Positions 1 through 7,899 of a stretch of 10,153 nt of DNA are shown piece by piece; position 1 is the first letter of the stretch, and each line of letters begins with the position of its first letter. The stretch spans positions 42,807-52,959 of the forward strand of contig DMMZ01000041.1 in assembly GCA_003452915.1 (NCBI GenBank). Direction: 5' to 3'. Source of the DNA: Clostridiales bacterium. Lineage in GTDB: Bacteria > Bacillota > Clostridia > Oscillospirales > CAG-382. Made by a program: the position numbers and the translations under genes. The notes under the pieces are model-generated. The model searched no databases, was not told the origin of the DNA, and worked only from the letters and a program-made list of their open reading frames with translations.

Positions 1-846
1 GTTATCGGATATAGTATTTTTATTGTCATAAATATACGGTGACAAATATTGCTTAGTTGACTGATGGGCATGTAATAAGTAATTTACACTTATAGAGCAA
101 AAAACAGTTATACCAATAATAAACAGAAAGTTTCCTCCAAGTGATAATGTGCCTATTGTTTCTTTTATATTCGTATTGATAAACTCAGAAATATTGCTTC
201 TAAAAATTATAGAAATAAAGTATGCACAAATATATCCCAAAGATGTTAAAGGTGTAATTTTAATATGTATAATAAAATATACTAAAAAGAATAGAATTGC
301 TGACTTATGTATAAAACCTGCTGTTGTTACAATTAGTACAAAAGAAATAAAAGACTTGAAATTTTTCTTTTCCAAAAATCTGAATGCCAAAAGACAGATT
401 CCAGTCGCTAACGATTGACGTATTCCTGATAAATTAAATACAAAAAATTGATAACATATATATATCAGCAGGGAGAGTGTGACATCCTTTGAATATTTTT
501 TGATAAAAAAATAGAGCGGAAGGAAAATATAAGCATATATTACAGCAAGAAATAATTGAAAGGAAAAGCCTAATTTAGCAAAAACTTTCATAAGCAATAT
601 ATAACCATACTCAAAATTGCTGAAACTAAAATTATCCCAGGGGAAATAACCGGACATTTCATACATAGTTTCATAACTAGCTGTATCTATTCCTACAGTG
701 CTTTTCCTTAAAACACATATCAGATACATTGCACCGATGGTTAATACTAAAATTAAAGAGTCCTGCTTATCACGATCTATATTTCGTTTCTTTATAAAGA
801 AAGAAATCAAGAATAAGAAGCCAATTAGCCCAAAATAAATAATCAT
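1..846 (-). CDS. EpsG-family polysaccharide polymerase (Wzy-like), C-terminus cut by window edge
   Basis: An open frame of 282 codons runs from ATG at 846 to the left edge without a stop. I translated it by hand. The protein is very hydrophobic, with several membrane segments from residue 2 onward. It carries the marks of the EpsG/Wzy-like family: an R-x2-TVG-x-DT-x2-Y motif at residues 47-58, SGIRQSLA at 140-147, and HKSA at about 180-183. Members are usually 350-400 residues, so roughly a quarter is missing off the edge. In this family the enzyme joins lipid-linked repeat units on the outer face of the membrane. The start is fixed by an in-frame TGA six bases upstream of ATG; the ribosome site (GGAattgag) is weak. 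It lies 38 bp after the acyltransferase gene, so it is probably the next gene of the same operon. The family call is firm; polymerase activity is inferred from the family. Confidence 0.88.
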   Translation of the reverse strand, partial: MIIYFGLIGFLFLISFFIKKRNIDRDKQDSLILVLTIGAMYLICVLRKSTVGIDTASYETMYEMSGYFPWDNFSFSNFEYGYILLMKVFAKLGFSFQLFLAVIYAYIFLPLYFFIKKYSKDVTLSLLIYICYQFFVFNLSGIRQSLATGICLLAFRFLEKKNFKSFISFVLIVTTAGFIHKSAILFFLVYFIIHIKITPLTSLGYICAYFISIIFRSNISEFINTNIKETIGTLSLGGNFLFIIGITVFCSISVNYLLHAHQSTKQYLSPYIYDNKNTISDN

Positions 847-884
847 AAAAACTCAATTCCACACAAAATATTTAAATATCCGAA

Positions 885-1925
885 TCACTTTTTACCAAAT
901 AAGATTAATCTGCTCCATTTATTGGCAGAAATACAGTAAATTATTATTATTAAAAATAGTAGCATTAAAATGAAATTGACAGTACACAAAATGAAACCAT
1001 CAACAGATAAAAATTCAGGCTTAGGAATTACATCCATAATCGATATAAGCAGCTCATGAACAACATACAGCTCAAGTGAATACTGACCCGCAAGTAATAA
1101 AGCTTTGCCAACCCTTTCATTTTGACTTGCAAGAAAGCGTGATACAGACACAGTATAAAATACGATGGTGCACCCAAGTACAGAGGCTGTCATTCTTATT
1201 AAAATATTGGAAATATTATCTTCCATAGAATACAAATTAATGTTTAAAATAATAATTGCATATACAACTATCGATGGCAGAATTACTGCTTGCCTTGCAG
1301 CTTTAAACCACGCACGCTCAGAGTAAACATTTTCGATATTAGCATACAAATATCCTAAATAGAAGAAAGGCAAGTAATACAGAGTCAGTTTGATACCCAA
1401 AAAGTTAATTCCGACTTTTAAGCCTATAATAAGTAAAAACACTGAAAATATTATAGAAACTAATATTGTTATTACTATACGTAAATTATTTTTATTAGTA
1501 AACTTATTTGCAATATAGGTAGCTGTGCCAAATATCATACTAATTGTCCACAAGGAAAATAAAAACCAATACCCTGCATCCATTGAAAAAGTAATATATT
1601 TAATATAAGCCCAAAAATTAGTTGAACCTAACAATAAACCTTTAACAAATATTGTCCAGATTACCCAAGGCAGAAGATATGTTAGGCTTCTTTTTAACAG
1701 ATAATTAAAATAGCCTTTTTTATTATTTATATGAGCCGAGTATCTTGTGACATAACCGCTGATTAACATAAATAAAGGCATTTGCAATGACCATATAATA
1801 TTAAAGACTGTTGATTCATAAAAACCTGTAACATTCACCTCTATAACATGACCTATTATAACTAATATAATAGCCAATCCTCGGACAGCATCTATGGCAT
1901 TATTGCGAGAATTGCTTTTTTCCAT
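885..1925 (-). CDS. Integral membrane acyltransferase, acyltransferase-3 family (fucose 4-O-acetylase-like)
   Basis: This 346-residue polytopic membrane protein has about ten hydrophobic segments. Its N-terminus carries the family signature IDAVRGLAIILVIIGH (residues 11-26), with the conserved Arg15 and His26, followed by LQMPLFMLISGYV, the typical second motif. Such proteins move an acyl group, usually acetyl, onto sugars of surface polysaccharides. The family length is about 330-380, so it is complete. The start is supported by a strong AAAAGGAGAT ribosome site ten bases or so before ATG. It sits between a GT4 glycosyltransferase and an EpsG polymerase, which fits O-acetylation of the repeat unit made by this locus. 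The COG3594-like subgroup (NolL type) is my best guess from the short length and the YWFLFSLW stretch, but donor and target sugar cannot be read from the sequence. Confidence 0.9.
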   Translation of the reverse strand: MEKSNSRNNAIDAVRGLAIILVIIGHVIEVNVTGFYESTVFNIIWSLQMPLFMLISGYVTRYSAHINNKKGYFNYLLKRSLTYLLPWVIWTIFVKGLLLGSTNFWAYIKYITFSMDAGYWFLFSLWTISMIFGTATYIANKFTNKNNLRIVITILVSIIFSVFLLIIGLKVGINFLGIKLTLYYLPFFYLGYLYANIENVYSERAWFKAARQAVILPSIVVYAIIILNINLYSMEDNISNILIRMTASVLGCTIVFYTVSVSRFLASQNERVGKALLLAGQYSLELYVVHELLISIMDVIPKPEFLSVDGFILCTVNFILMLLFLIIIIYCISANKWSRLILFGKK

Positions 1926-2012
1926 CGTTATTTATCTCCTTTTTATAGAAACCAATTTTACTTTAATATGTTAATCTGTCATTACTTATCATAAAATCAA
2001 ATAAAAACCGAA

Positions 2013-3287
2013 TTAATTATATAATATTTTTTTATATATATCCATTAACGACAGCGAATCGTCGGAAGCTTTAAAATTCCGCATTTTTAATTCTGCGTTT
2101 TTTCCAAGTTTACAGGCAAAATCGGGATATTGTAATACTTTCAAAATATCGTATGCAAGGACCTCATGTTCTTCAAAACGATAAATCAATCCATTTATTT
2201 TATGTTCTACATATTCAATTATACTTCCGCAAAGTGAAGATATACATGGAACACCCATAGTTAAAGCTTCTCTTAATGACAAAGCATGGACTTCCATACA
2301 GGATGGATTTACAAATAAATTGCATTTTTTTAGATATTCAATCATTTGCGGTGTACTCAATTTACCGACAAAAATAACATTTTGCCATAGATCATTTTCT
2401 TTTATGTAATTATACATCCATCTTTCGAATGGACGCATATGCTTGCTTAATTTTAAATGCCCATGATTGTCACTGCTATATGCTCCCGGAATATATAAAG
2501 TGATGTCATTATTACTTTTTTTTACGATTATAAGTGACTTAAGCAACTGATGTAAACCCTTATCGGCTGTTATACCATATACTGTGAAAATCGAATTTTT
2601 TTCGCATTGATCATAATCCCATAATTCATTTTTGAATGAATTATTTGCAAATAAACTATGATTATATGAATTAATATCTTTGCTGACAAACTGGCAATAA
2701 GCCTTCGTAAAGTCATTATCCGTTATTACATTTGAGCAATTCAATAACGCTTTCTGTTCATAATAAACCTGATTCTTAAAGCAATGTTCCCTGATGTAAT
2801 TTTTCAACTTTTCTGTCAGTAAAACACCCTTATAATACTTTCTGTCTTTAGATAATCCGATATATCCCCCCATATATCTGGTATGAACACCTACTAAGCC
2901 CTGTAAAAAAATTACTTTTTTTATCTGCGAGCAGCATTCTGAAGCTAAATACGATATACAGCTTTCAGTACCCCAAATTTGTATAATATCTGGGGAAATT
3001 TCTTTGATTATATTCTCGATGTTATTTTTAAGTACCTCGGATGGTTTAATTCCATACGAAATTTTAGGTAAATTCACACAATATGCTTCACCTTCTGATG
3101 AACTTGCATGTTTGACCTGACCTAAAGGAATCTCGGGAGATGCACATAAAAAAAACATCGATACATCCTGTAAACTCAACGCTTCATATTCCGTTTGAAT
3201 CCATCCTCCGCTTGTCCCTTGATATGGCAATGAAAGGATACGGCTTGCAGGTCCAATGGGAGAAGTGGAAACCCACAAAATTTTCAT
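2013..3287 (-). CDS. GT4-family glycosyltransferase
   Basis: This is a 424-residue soluble protein with a GT-B layout. The N-terminal domain begins MKILWVSTSP and has the glycine-rich TSGGW loop at about residues 25-29 that helps hold the acceptor. The C-terminal donor-binding domain begins near residue 230 (FTVYGITADKGL) and contains FVNPSCMEVHALSLREAL, with the retaining GT4 E-x7-E pair at Glu332 and Glu340. It ends with the usual GVPCISS...GSIIEYVEH...NGLIY pattern. The family takes a nucleotide-linked sugar and adds it, with retained anomeric configuration, to a lipid-linked glycan at the inner face of the membrane. It lies 25 bp after the DDY-motif gene, so it is cotranscribed. The ribosome site is a modest GAGG. 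The sugar transferred cannot be predicted. Confidence 0.92.
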   Translation of the reverse strand: MKILWVSTSPIGPASRILSLPYQGTSGGWIQTEYEALSLQDVSMFFLCASPEIPLGQVKHASSSEGEAYCVNLPKISYGIKPSEVLKNNIENIIKEISPDIIQIWGTESCISYLASECCSQIKKVIFLQGLVGVHTRYMGGYIGLSKDRKYYKGVLLTEKLKNYIREHCFKNQVYYEQKALLNCSNVITDNDFTKAYCQFVSKDINSYNHSLFANNSFKNELWDYDQCEKNSIFTVYGITADKGLHQLLKSLIIVKKSNNDITLYIPGAYSSDNHGHLKLSKHMRPFERWMYNYIKENDLWQNVIFVGKLSTPQMIEYLKKCNLFVNPSCMEVHALSLREALTMGVPCISSLCGSIIEYVEHKINGLIYRFEEHEVLAYDILKVLQYPDFACKLGKNAELKMRNFKASDDSLSLMDIYKKILYN

Positions 3288-3312
3288 AAAAATATAACCT
3301 CGATTTTAATTT

Positions 3313-4107
3313 TCAATCAACATCACTGTAAAAATGATGTCCTCTTTCAATCATTTTGCGTTTAACATACTTTACAAAACTCTGTGGCAGATTTAATGAT
3401 ATGAAAGAAATCACATTCAATTTAAATTCGTCTTTGAAACGCATAACCGCCCGGGATCCGTTATATAAATGATGTTTTTTCAGATAACGATTGGCTTTCC
3501 GTAATAGCTTCCCCTTACGAACTACATCCAGAATTTCAAATTCTTTTCCTTTGCTCATAGCACATTTTGCGTCAACTTTTCTTGCTATTTTAGTAAGAGA
3601 AACCTCATATTGCCATGCATTCAGGGGCTCCTTTATTGTTTTTTCAATAAAAGATTTACGCCATATGCCCGGATATAAATTTACCTTATAATTTCCACTC
3701 AGTTGGACCCTATAAAGCGATTTATATCCCTTTATCCGATCTTTTGAATTGGGCACGGAAAACAAGCGGATATAATCCAGGTTTTCTTTTTCCATAGCTG
3801 ATACAAGATCTTCAATCTTTTCTGTCGAAATACTTTTTGTAAGAAAATAATCGTCCAGTGTTATTAAGACATATTCAGTTTTTATGTAAGGAAGAATTGC
3901 CGCGGTGCGTTCTGAAAGCTCCGCCCCGTCTCCTGCAAAAAATACTGTGACGCCGTCATATGTTTCGGGTGAAGCTTTATCGGTTACTAAAAATGTCTCG
4001 ATATTGCGGTTCGCCCAGTTTTTGTTCAGGAGCAGTATATGTGTATCCCATAAATCAGAGAATTTATCACACGAATGAATCATTAAAGTCAGTTTGTCTT
4101 TTAACAT
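3313..4107 (-). CDS. Small GT-A-like glycosyltransferase candidate with a DDY motif
   Basis: This 264-residue soluble protein has no signal peptide. Near the N-terminus it reads LTLMIHSCDKFSDLW (about residues 6-20), the way GT-A nucleotide-sugar enzymes often open. At residues 80-88 it has VLITLDDYF, where Asp85-Asp86 resemble the metal-binding DXD of GT-A glycosyltransferases after a hydrophobic strand. A later stretch, NLYPGIWRKSFIEK, resembles the acceptor-side part of small capsule transferases. I do not recognise a well-characterised member. Its start is two bases after the stop of the gene before it, with AAGGA overlapping that stop, so it is translationally coupled inside a run of glycosyltransferases. 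A transferase role is inferred from the motif and context; a modifying enzyme of similar fold is possible. Confidence 0.68.
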   Translation of the reverse strand: MLKDKLTLMIHSCDKFSDLWDTHILLLNKNWANRNIETFLVTDKASPETYDGVTVFFAGDGAELSERTAAILPYIKTEYVLITLDDYFLTKSISTEKIEDLVSAMEKENLDYIRLFSVPNSKDRIKGYKSLYRVQLSGNYKVNLYPGIWRKSFIEKTIKEPLNAWQYEVSLTKIARKVDAKCAMSKGKEFEILDVVRKGKLLRKANRYLKKHHLYNGSRAVMRFKDEFKLNVISFISLNLPQSFVKYVKRKMIERGHHFYSDVD

Positions 4108-4109
4108 TT

Positions 4110-5408
4110 TTATCCTTGCCCCTCGATCGCGCTATTAACGACACTCTCAAAAATAGATGAACTTTGTTTTAAATTATGGTGTTGCTTAGTTACATGAACC
4201 GCATTATCATAATTTTTTCTTTGATAATCAGTATTTTCAATCAAATGCGATATGCAACTGACCAGTTCTTCTTTTTTTATGCATACCGCTGCACTTTTAA
4301 TGAGCTTCATATATTCTATTGCTCCGCAATCAATTGAACCATAAACAAATATATTGCTGCCGGATGCCAAAGCATCCGCCACTTTTGTTGAAAGTGAGTA
4401 TCTGGTTGTTTTAACATCTTGTTTCCTGAATCCTTCAACTATTACAACAATATCACTGGAAACAATTTCTTCTTGTACAACCGAATAAGGGATCGATCCA
4501 TGATAACGTATATTTTTATTTTTACCGAATATCTTATAATATTTGCTGTCAATCTCATTAGAATAAATATCCAACATGTAATCAGGATTTATCTTACCCA
4601 AAGCGTATCCAATATCATTTAAAGATGTATTTCTTCCAAGACGTATATTTCCGCAATAAATAATTTTAGGGTATGAATTATCAATGACTTTGAAGTCTTT
4701 CCGAGAAATAGTGGAAGTAAGGTAAACAGTTTTTCCATCAAGTCCAAAATATGAATTGTACTTGTCTTTTATTTTATCTCCTATATAAATAGCGCTTCCT
4801 TTGTGTTGGAATACCTTTCTGATAAGTTTTTTATATTTTAATTTATAAATATAATAAAAAGGAGATAAAGAAAACTTAAAATCAAAATAATAATCATCGC
4901 CAATTGATGAGACAATCGGGATATTATATCTTTCCGCAATATAAACGGCAATCTGCGGGATAAAAAAGTCATCCGAAAAGCTTAAAAAAACACATTGCGG
5001 CTTAAATTCATCAAGCCAAAGGTTCAATTTATCAGTACACCAATATTTCTTAGTCCAGATAAGTTTTCTTATTAAATAAATTAAAGGTGTCTTTTTGCTG
5101 CCCAATTTATATAATTTTGAAAAGAATGAACTGCCAACTTCCAAAGAATTGTCCTCCCATTCGGGCGGCAGATCCTTATCGTTAAAGATAACACCGGTTT
5201 CCAAGGAACGATTAAACCTTTTTTTCACCAGTCTTTGATCTGTTATCTGATATAACGTTCTGCAATGTCCTTTAGCAGGTTGTTTTGTATTGGAAAAAAT
5301 CTGAGCAAGATTTTCCTTTTCCCATTCGCAGAAATATGATTCGAACGCTCTGGAAGTCGATTTCCTGTTATATGGAACAGTCCCCACTATCAAAACCTTA
5401 GGCTTCAT
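4110..5408 (-). CDS. GT4-like (GT-B fold) glycosyltransferase, atypical active-site motif
   Basis: This 432-residue protein begins MKPKVLIVGTVPYN, a GT-B first strand and loop. The middle has the second half of the N-terminal domain (CVFLSFSDDFFIPQIAVYIA, then IPIVSSIGDDYYFD). The C-terminal nucleotide-binding half starts near residue 250 (IIYCGNIRLGRNTSL) and includes IRYHGSIPYSVVQEEI and YSLSTKVADALASGSNIFVYG. The last block is the counterpart of the GT4 sugar-donor loop, but the usual E-x7-E is not evident; Ser-Thr-Lys occupies the place of the second Glu, a variant seen in other GT4-like capsule enzymes. The fold call is good, but donor and acceptor are unknown. It starts 33 bp after the GT2 gene with an AAGGAAT ribosome site and runs to two bases before the next start. 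Confidence 0.85.
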   Translation of the reverse strand: MKPKVLIVGTVPYNRKSTSRAFESYFCEWEKENLAQIFSNTKQPAKGHCRTLYQITDQRLVKKRFNRSLETGVIFNDKDLPPEWEDNSLEVGSSFFSKLYKLGSKKTPLIYLIRKLIWTKKYWCTDKLNLWLDEFKPQCVFLSFSDDFFIPQIAVYIAERYNIPIVSSIGDDYYFDFKFSLSPFYYIYKLKYKKLIRKVFQHKGSAIYIGDKIKDKYNSYFGLDGKTVYLTSTISRKDFKVIDNSYPKIIYCGNIRLGRNTSLNDIGYALGKINPDYMLDIYSNEIDSKYYKIFGKNKNIRYHGSIPYSVVQEEIVSSDIVVIVEGFRKQDVKTTRYSLSTKVADALASGSNIFVYGSIDCGAIEYMKLIKSAAVCIKKEELVSCISHLIENTDYQRKNYDNAVHVTKQHHNLKQSSSIFESVVNSAIEGQG

Positions 5409-5441
5409 ATAAATTTTATTCCTTATTTTTTTATAGCCGAT

Positions 5442-6272
5442 TTATTGATTTGATTTTACCCTTGCGAATCGTTTGAACATCCAGCCTCGTATTTTATTAG
5501 GCATCATTACTTGCACAATAAATCTTTCGATTAAATTTACAATATATGTAAAAAAACTGATAATACGATTTTTAAGCTTGAATCTTTCTAACACTTTCCA
5601 GCTTTTAAAATATTTATATCCGCCACGACGTTGATACATCTCTTTACCTACGCGAGCGTAAATTAATGTTTCAGGTACATTTACAAATTTACAGCCTTTC
5701 AAAAACATCCTGCACCACAAGAAATAATCTTCCAGAAAAAACAATTCCTGATAATTTCCGGCAGTCAATACATCCGACCGTTTATACATTACAGACATAT
5801 GGTTTAGGGGGTTACGCTTTTTAAGAAATTTCTTTATATTATAATCAGCCAGAGGAACTGCTCTCTTACCTACAATACTACACCTATCGCTGATAAATTC
5901 TTCAATCTGTCCTCCAGCAACCGATAATTCTTTGTTCTTTTCAAAGCATTTCAATTGAAGTTCAAAACGATTATGAACGCTGATATCATCCGTATCCATA
6001 CGGGCTATAATTTCATTCCTGGATTTCTCAATTCCAATTTTCAATGCATTTCCGAGTCCGCCGTTTATTTCAAGAGGGATATATGTAAATAAAGCCGTAT
6101 CATGAATATAATCATCTATTACTTTTTGTAATTCTTCAGGGACATAACCGTCACGTATCAATATGATCTCATCCGGTCTTACAGTCTGATTAAGGACGCT
6201 GTCCATTGCCGTTTTAAAAAAATCAGGCTTCTCATTTTTATATACACTCATTAAAACTGAAAAAGGCTCCAT
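5442..6272 (-). CDS. GT2-family glycosyltransferase, AmsE-like
   Basis: The protein has 276 residues from the start I prefer, ATG at 6272. A longer frame opens at 6350, but the ribosome site GTGGAGGTTAT lies just before 6272, and the extra 26 residues (cysteine- and glycine-rich) do not belong to the family. The mature start MEPFSVLMSVYKNE is the classical first strand of GT2. DSVLNQTVRPDEIILIRDG follows, MDTDD at 92-96 is the metal-binding DXD, and FFLEDYFLWCRM at about 178-189 holds the probable catalytic Asp (ED, 181-182). These features match the AmsE-like branch of GT2, inverting enzymes of exopolysaccharide and O-antigen assembly. A short basic tail with one hydrophobic stretch (about 235-255) may touch the membrane. 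It follows the epimerase gene after a 137-bp gap that may hold its own promoter. Confidence 0.92.
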   Translation of the reverse strand: MEPFSVLMSVYKNEKPDFFKTAMDSVLNQTVRPDEIILIRDGYVPEELQKVIDDYIHDTALFTYIPLEINGGLGNALKIGIEKSRNEIIARMDTDDISVHNRFELQLKCFEKNKELSVAGGQIEEFISDRCSIVGKRAVPLADYNIKKFLKKRNPLNHMSVMYKRSDVLTAGNYQELFFLEDYFLWCRMFLKGCKFVNVPETLIYARVGKEMYQRRGGYKYFKSWKVLERFKLKNRIISFFTYIVNLIERFIVQVMMPNKIRGWMFKRFARVKSNQ

Positions 6273-6290
6273 ATAACCTCCACGCCCTCC
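6264..6290 (-). promoter_or_regulatory. Ribosome binding site that fixes the GT2 start
   Basis: On the minus strand GTGGAGGTTAT directly precedes the ATG at 6272-6270, with GGAGG six bases from the start codon. This argues for 6272 over the upstream ATG at 6350, which has no ribosome site of this quality. Confidence 0.8.
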
Positions 6291-6320
6291 TGGGCACAAA
6301 TTACAATGAAAAATCCGATA

Positions 6321-6359
6321 GATACACGACAGTGTACCTTTGATACGCACCGTTGTACC
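6321..6359 (-). repeat. Imperfect tandem repeat, two 18-base units with a 21-base period
   Basis: On the minus strand GGTACAACGGTGCGTATC (6359-6342) is followed three bases later by GGTACACTGTCGTGTATC (6338-6321). Fourteen of 18 positions agree. The second unit can also fold on itself (TACAC, loop, GTGTA). A 21-base period is two helical turns, as in paired operator sites. The repeat lies between the possible internal promoter and the GT2 start, so it is in the transcript. It may be chance. Confidence 0.4.
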
Positions 6360-6371
6360 TCTGTTATTTAT

Positions 6372-6401
6372 ACTTTACACGCTAACTCCTATGTTTGTCA
6401 A
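6372..6401 (-). promoter_or_regulatory. Possible internal promoter before the GT2 gene
   Basis: On the minus strand a perfect TTGACA (6401-6396) is followed after 18 bases by TAAAGT (6377-6372), a four-of-six match to TATAAT. It lies in the 137-bp gap after the epimerase gene, the largest gap in the operon. It could give extra expression of the downstream transferases. The -10 is weak, so this is a suggestion only. Confidence 0.4.
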
Positions 6402-6409
6402 AAGAATCA

Positions 6410-7270
6410 TTATAAAATATAAATTGATTTTTCCAATGATTGCGGGTTATCAAATACAATATACTTTTTATCTAGCACATTTGATAACGATTTATCATAT
6501 GTTAGATTTCCGAAAGCTTTGTTTAAAGAAGATGACACAGGCCTTAAGAGGTAAATTGCCCAGTTAAACCTCTTTGTGAACCATATCTTTTTTTTATGTT
6601 TTTTCGCAATAGCTTTAATTATTTCCGTTGATGAAAAGAACTCCTCGTTTTGCGGAAAAAACACTCCCGTCTCAATATTGTCTATAATTAATTTTACAAA
6701 TTCGCTGAGGTTATCAATATATAGCATGCTTCTTTGATTTTTAAAATCAGGAAATAAAGGCAATATTTTTCCAAGCTTCATAAGACGAGGAAAATTACCT
6801 TTGCAATTAGGTCCGAAAATCATAGGGGGGCGAAGCACAGCTGTTCTGAAAGTGTTATTGTTTATAGACTGTATTTTCATATCCGCTTCAGCTTTACTTT
6901 TGCCATAATGATTTGAAGCTTTCAAAATAGTATCATTAGTAATATTTTCTTCTTTAACTCCGTTGTAAACAGCCATGCTACTGAGAAAAATAAACTGGGC
7001 AACCCCTGCGTCTCGGGCTTTTTCAGCAGTTTCAATAGCAAGGTCCCTGTTTATCTTATAATACATTTCTGCATTATCTTTTGTTTCTTTGACATGCGCT
7101 ATACCCGCAACATGAAAAACAGAATCATACCCAGAAAAGTCTTTTTCACGCCAGGAACCATCAATCATATCCACTGTTTCGACTTTATATTCATCCGGCC
7201 ATTGTGAAAGCCATTTTTCAAAACTGGTTCCGATATAGCTGTCAGCTCCGGTAATAAGAATTTTTTTCAT
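6410..7270 (-). CDS. NAD-dependent epimerase/dehydratase (extended SDR), likely sugar-nucleotide 4-reductase or epimerase
   Basis: This 286-residue extended short-chain dehydrogenase has the nucleotide-binding GADSYIG (residues 8-14), a variant of GxxGxxG. VFHVAGIAHV follows at 51-60, and LSSMAVY at 96-102 carries the active-site Ser. The catalytic Y-x3-K is Tyr122/Lys126 (YGKSK), and LRPPMIFGP at 147-155 is the usual substrate-side block. It is about 30-40 residues shorter than GalE-type epimerases, nearer to WbpV/WbpK-like 4-keto-reductases. Its ATG overlaps the stop of the sugar transferase gene (ATGA, 7270-7267), so the two are translationally coupled. That pairing is common where the SDR enzyme makes the very sugar the transferase loads. 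Exact substrate and direction (epimerase or reductase) are inference. Confidence 0.9.
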   Translation of the reverse strand: MKKILITGADSYIGTSFEKWLSQWPDEYKVETVDMIDGSWREKDFSGYDSVFHVAGIAHVKETKDNAEMYYKINRDLAIETAEKARDAGVAQFIFLSSMAVYNGVKEENITNDTILKASNHYGKSKAEADMKIQSINNNTFRTAVLRPPMIFGPNCKGNFPRLMKLGKILPLFPDFKNQRSMLYIDNLSEFVKLIIDNIETGVFFPQNEEFFSSTEIIKAIAKKHKKKIWFTKRFNWAIYLLRPVSSSLNKAFGNLTYDKSLSNVLDKKYIVFDNPQSLEKSIYIL

Positions 7271-7899
7271 TTATTAGCAAACTCCTTCGCAGGTTCTATA
7301 TTTGCTTTGCTTCCTGTTCCACCTTCTACAACGCCGTCACGTTTGATAACGGATTTTATTGTGACAATAAAGCAATTTAAGTCAAATCTAAAGCTTATTT
7401 TCTTTACATATTCACCGTCAAATTGTGCTTTTATCGGGATAGGCAGCTCGTCACGACCATTGATTTGTGCCCAGCCGGTAAGTCCGGGTCTAAAATCATT
7501 TGCACCGTATTTATCACGTTCAGCAATTAAATCACCTTGATTCCAGAGAGCTGGGCGTGGACCGATTACAGACATTTTTCCAGTAAAAATATTGAATATC
7601 TGAGGCAGTTCGTCTAAACTGGTTTTGCGCAAGAATTTTCCTACCTTTGTTATGTACTGCTCGGGATTATTAAGCATATGAGTCGGTATATTATTTGGTG
7701 TGCTCATTTTCATGCTTCGAAATTTCCAAATCATAAACAACTTTTTATTTTTACCGACACGTTTCTGCTTAAAAAGAATAGGTCCCGGATTATCGATTAC
7801 TATTGCGATAGCAATTATTAACCAAAACGGGATCAGTATTATTATGCCGATACTCGAAAGTATCAGATCGATAAACCTCTTGAAGAAATATTTGTACAT
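7267..7899 (-). CDS. Polyprenyl-phosphate sugar-1-phosphate transferase (bacterial sugar transferase, short PglC-like form)
   Basis: This 210-residue protein corresponds to the catalytic core only, as in PglC and EpsL-type enzymes, without the large multi-span N-terminal half of WbaP. An N-terminal hydrophobic helix (about 10-36) leads into DNPGPILFKQKRVGK, then MIWKFRSMK. TSLDELPQ at 93-100 holds the catalytic Asp-Glu pair (96-97), VIGPRP lies at 111-116 and RPGLTGWAQINGR at 137-149. The enzyme moves a sugar phosphate from a UDP-sugar to undecaprenyl phosphate at the inner membrane face, the first step of the repeat unit. It is the first intact gene of the operon. The ribosome site is GTGAGGT. 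The start is backed by the degenerate copy upstream, whose reading begins at the equivalent residue. The sugar is unknown; a UDP-N-acetyl-dideoxy sugar is a reasonable guess. Confidence 0.96.
   Translation of the reverse strand: MYKYFFKRFIDLILSSIGIIILIPFWLIIAIAIVIDNPGPILFKQKRVGKNKKLFMIWKFRSMKMSTPNNIPTHMLNNPEQYITKVGKFLRKTSLDELPQIFNIFTGKMSVIGPRPALWNQGDLIAERDKYGANDFRPGLTGWAQINGRDELPIPIKAQFDGEYVKKISFRFDLNCFIVTIKSVIKRDGVVEGGTGSKANIEPAKEFANK

Noticed and set aside
149..418. Plus-strand open frame of 89 codons
   Set aside because: It lies opposite the EpsG-like gene, which has clear family motifs; the plus-strand reading has no recognisable features.
421..480. Apparent frame shift in the EpsG-like gene at a TATATATA run
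   Set aside because: A first reading miscounted the AT repeat. On recounting base by base the frame is continuous through SGIRQSLA.
1926..2012. Possible terminator or promoter in the 87-bp gap before the acyltransferase gene
   Set aside because: No stable hairpin and no -35/-10 pair at acceptable spacing; only the ribosome site of the acyltransferase is clear.
6273..6350. N-terminal extension of the GT2 protein from ATG 6350
   Set aside because: The extra 26 residues do not fit GT2, and a strong ribosome site sits directly before ATG 6272.
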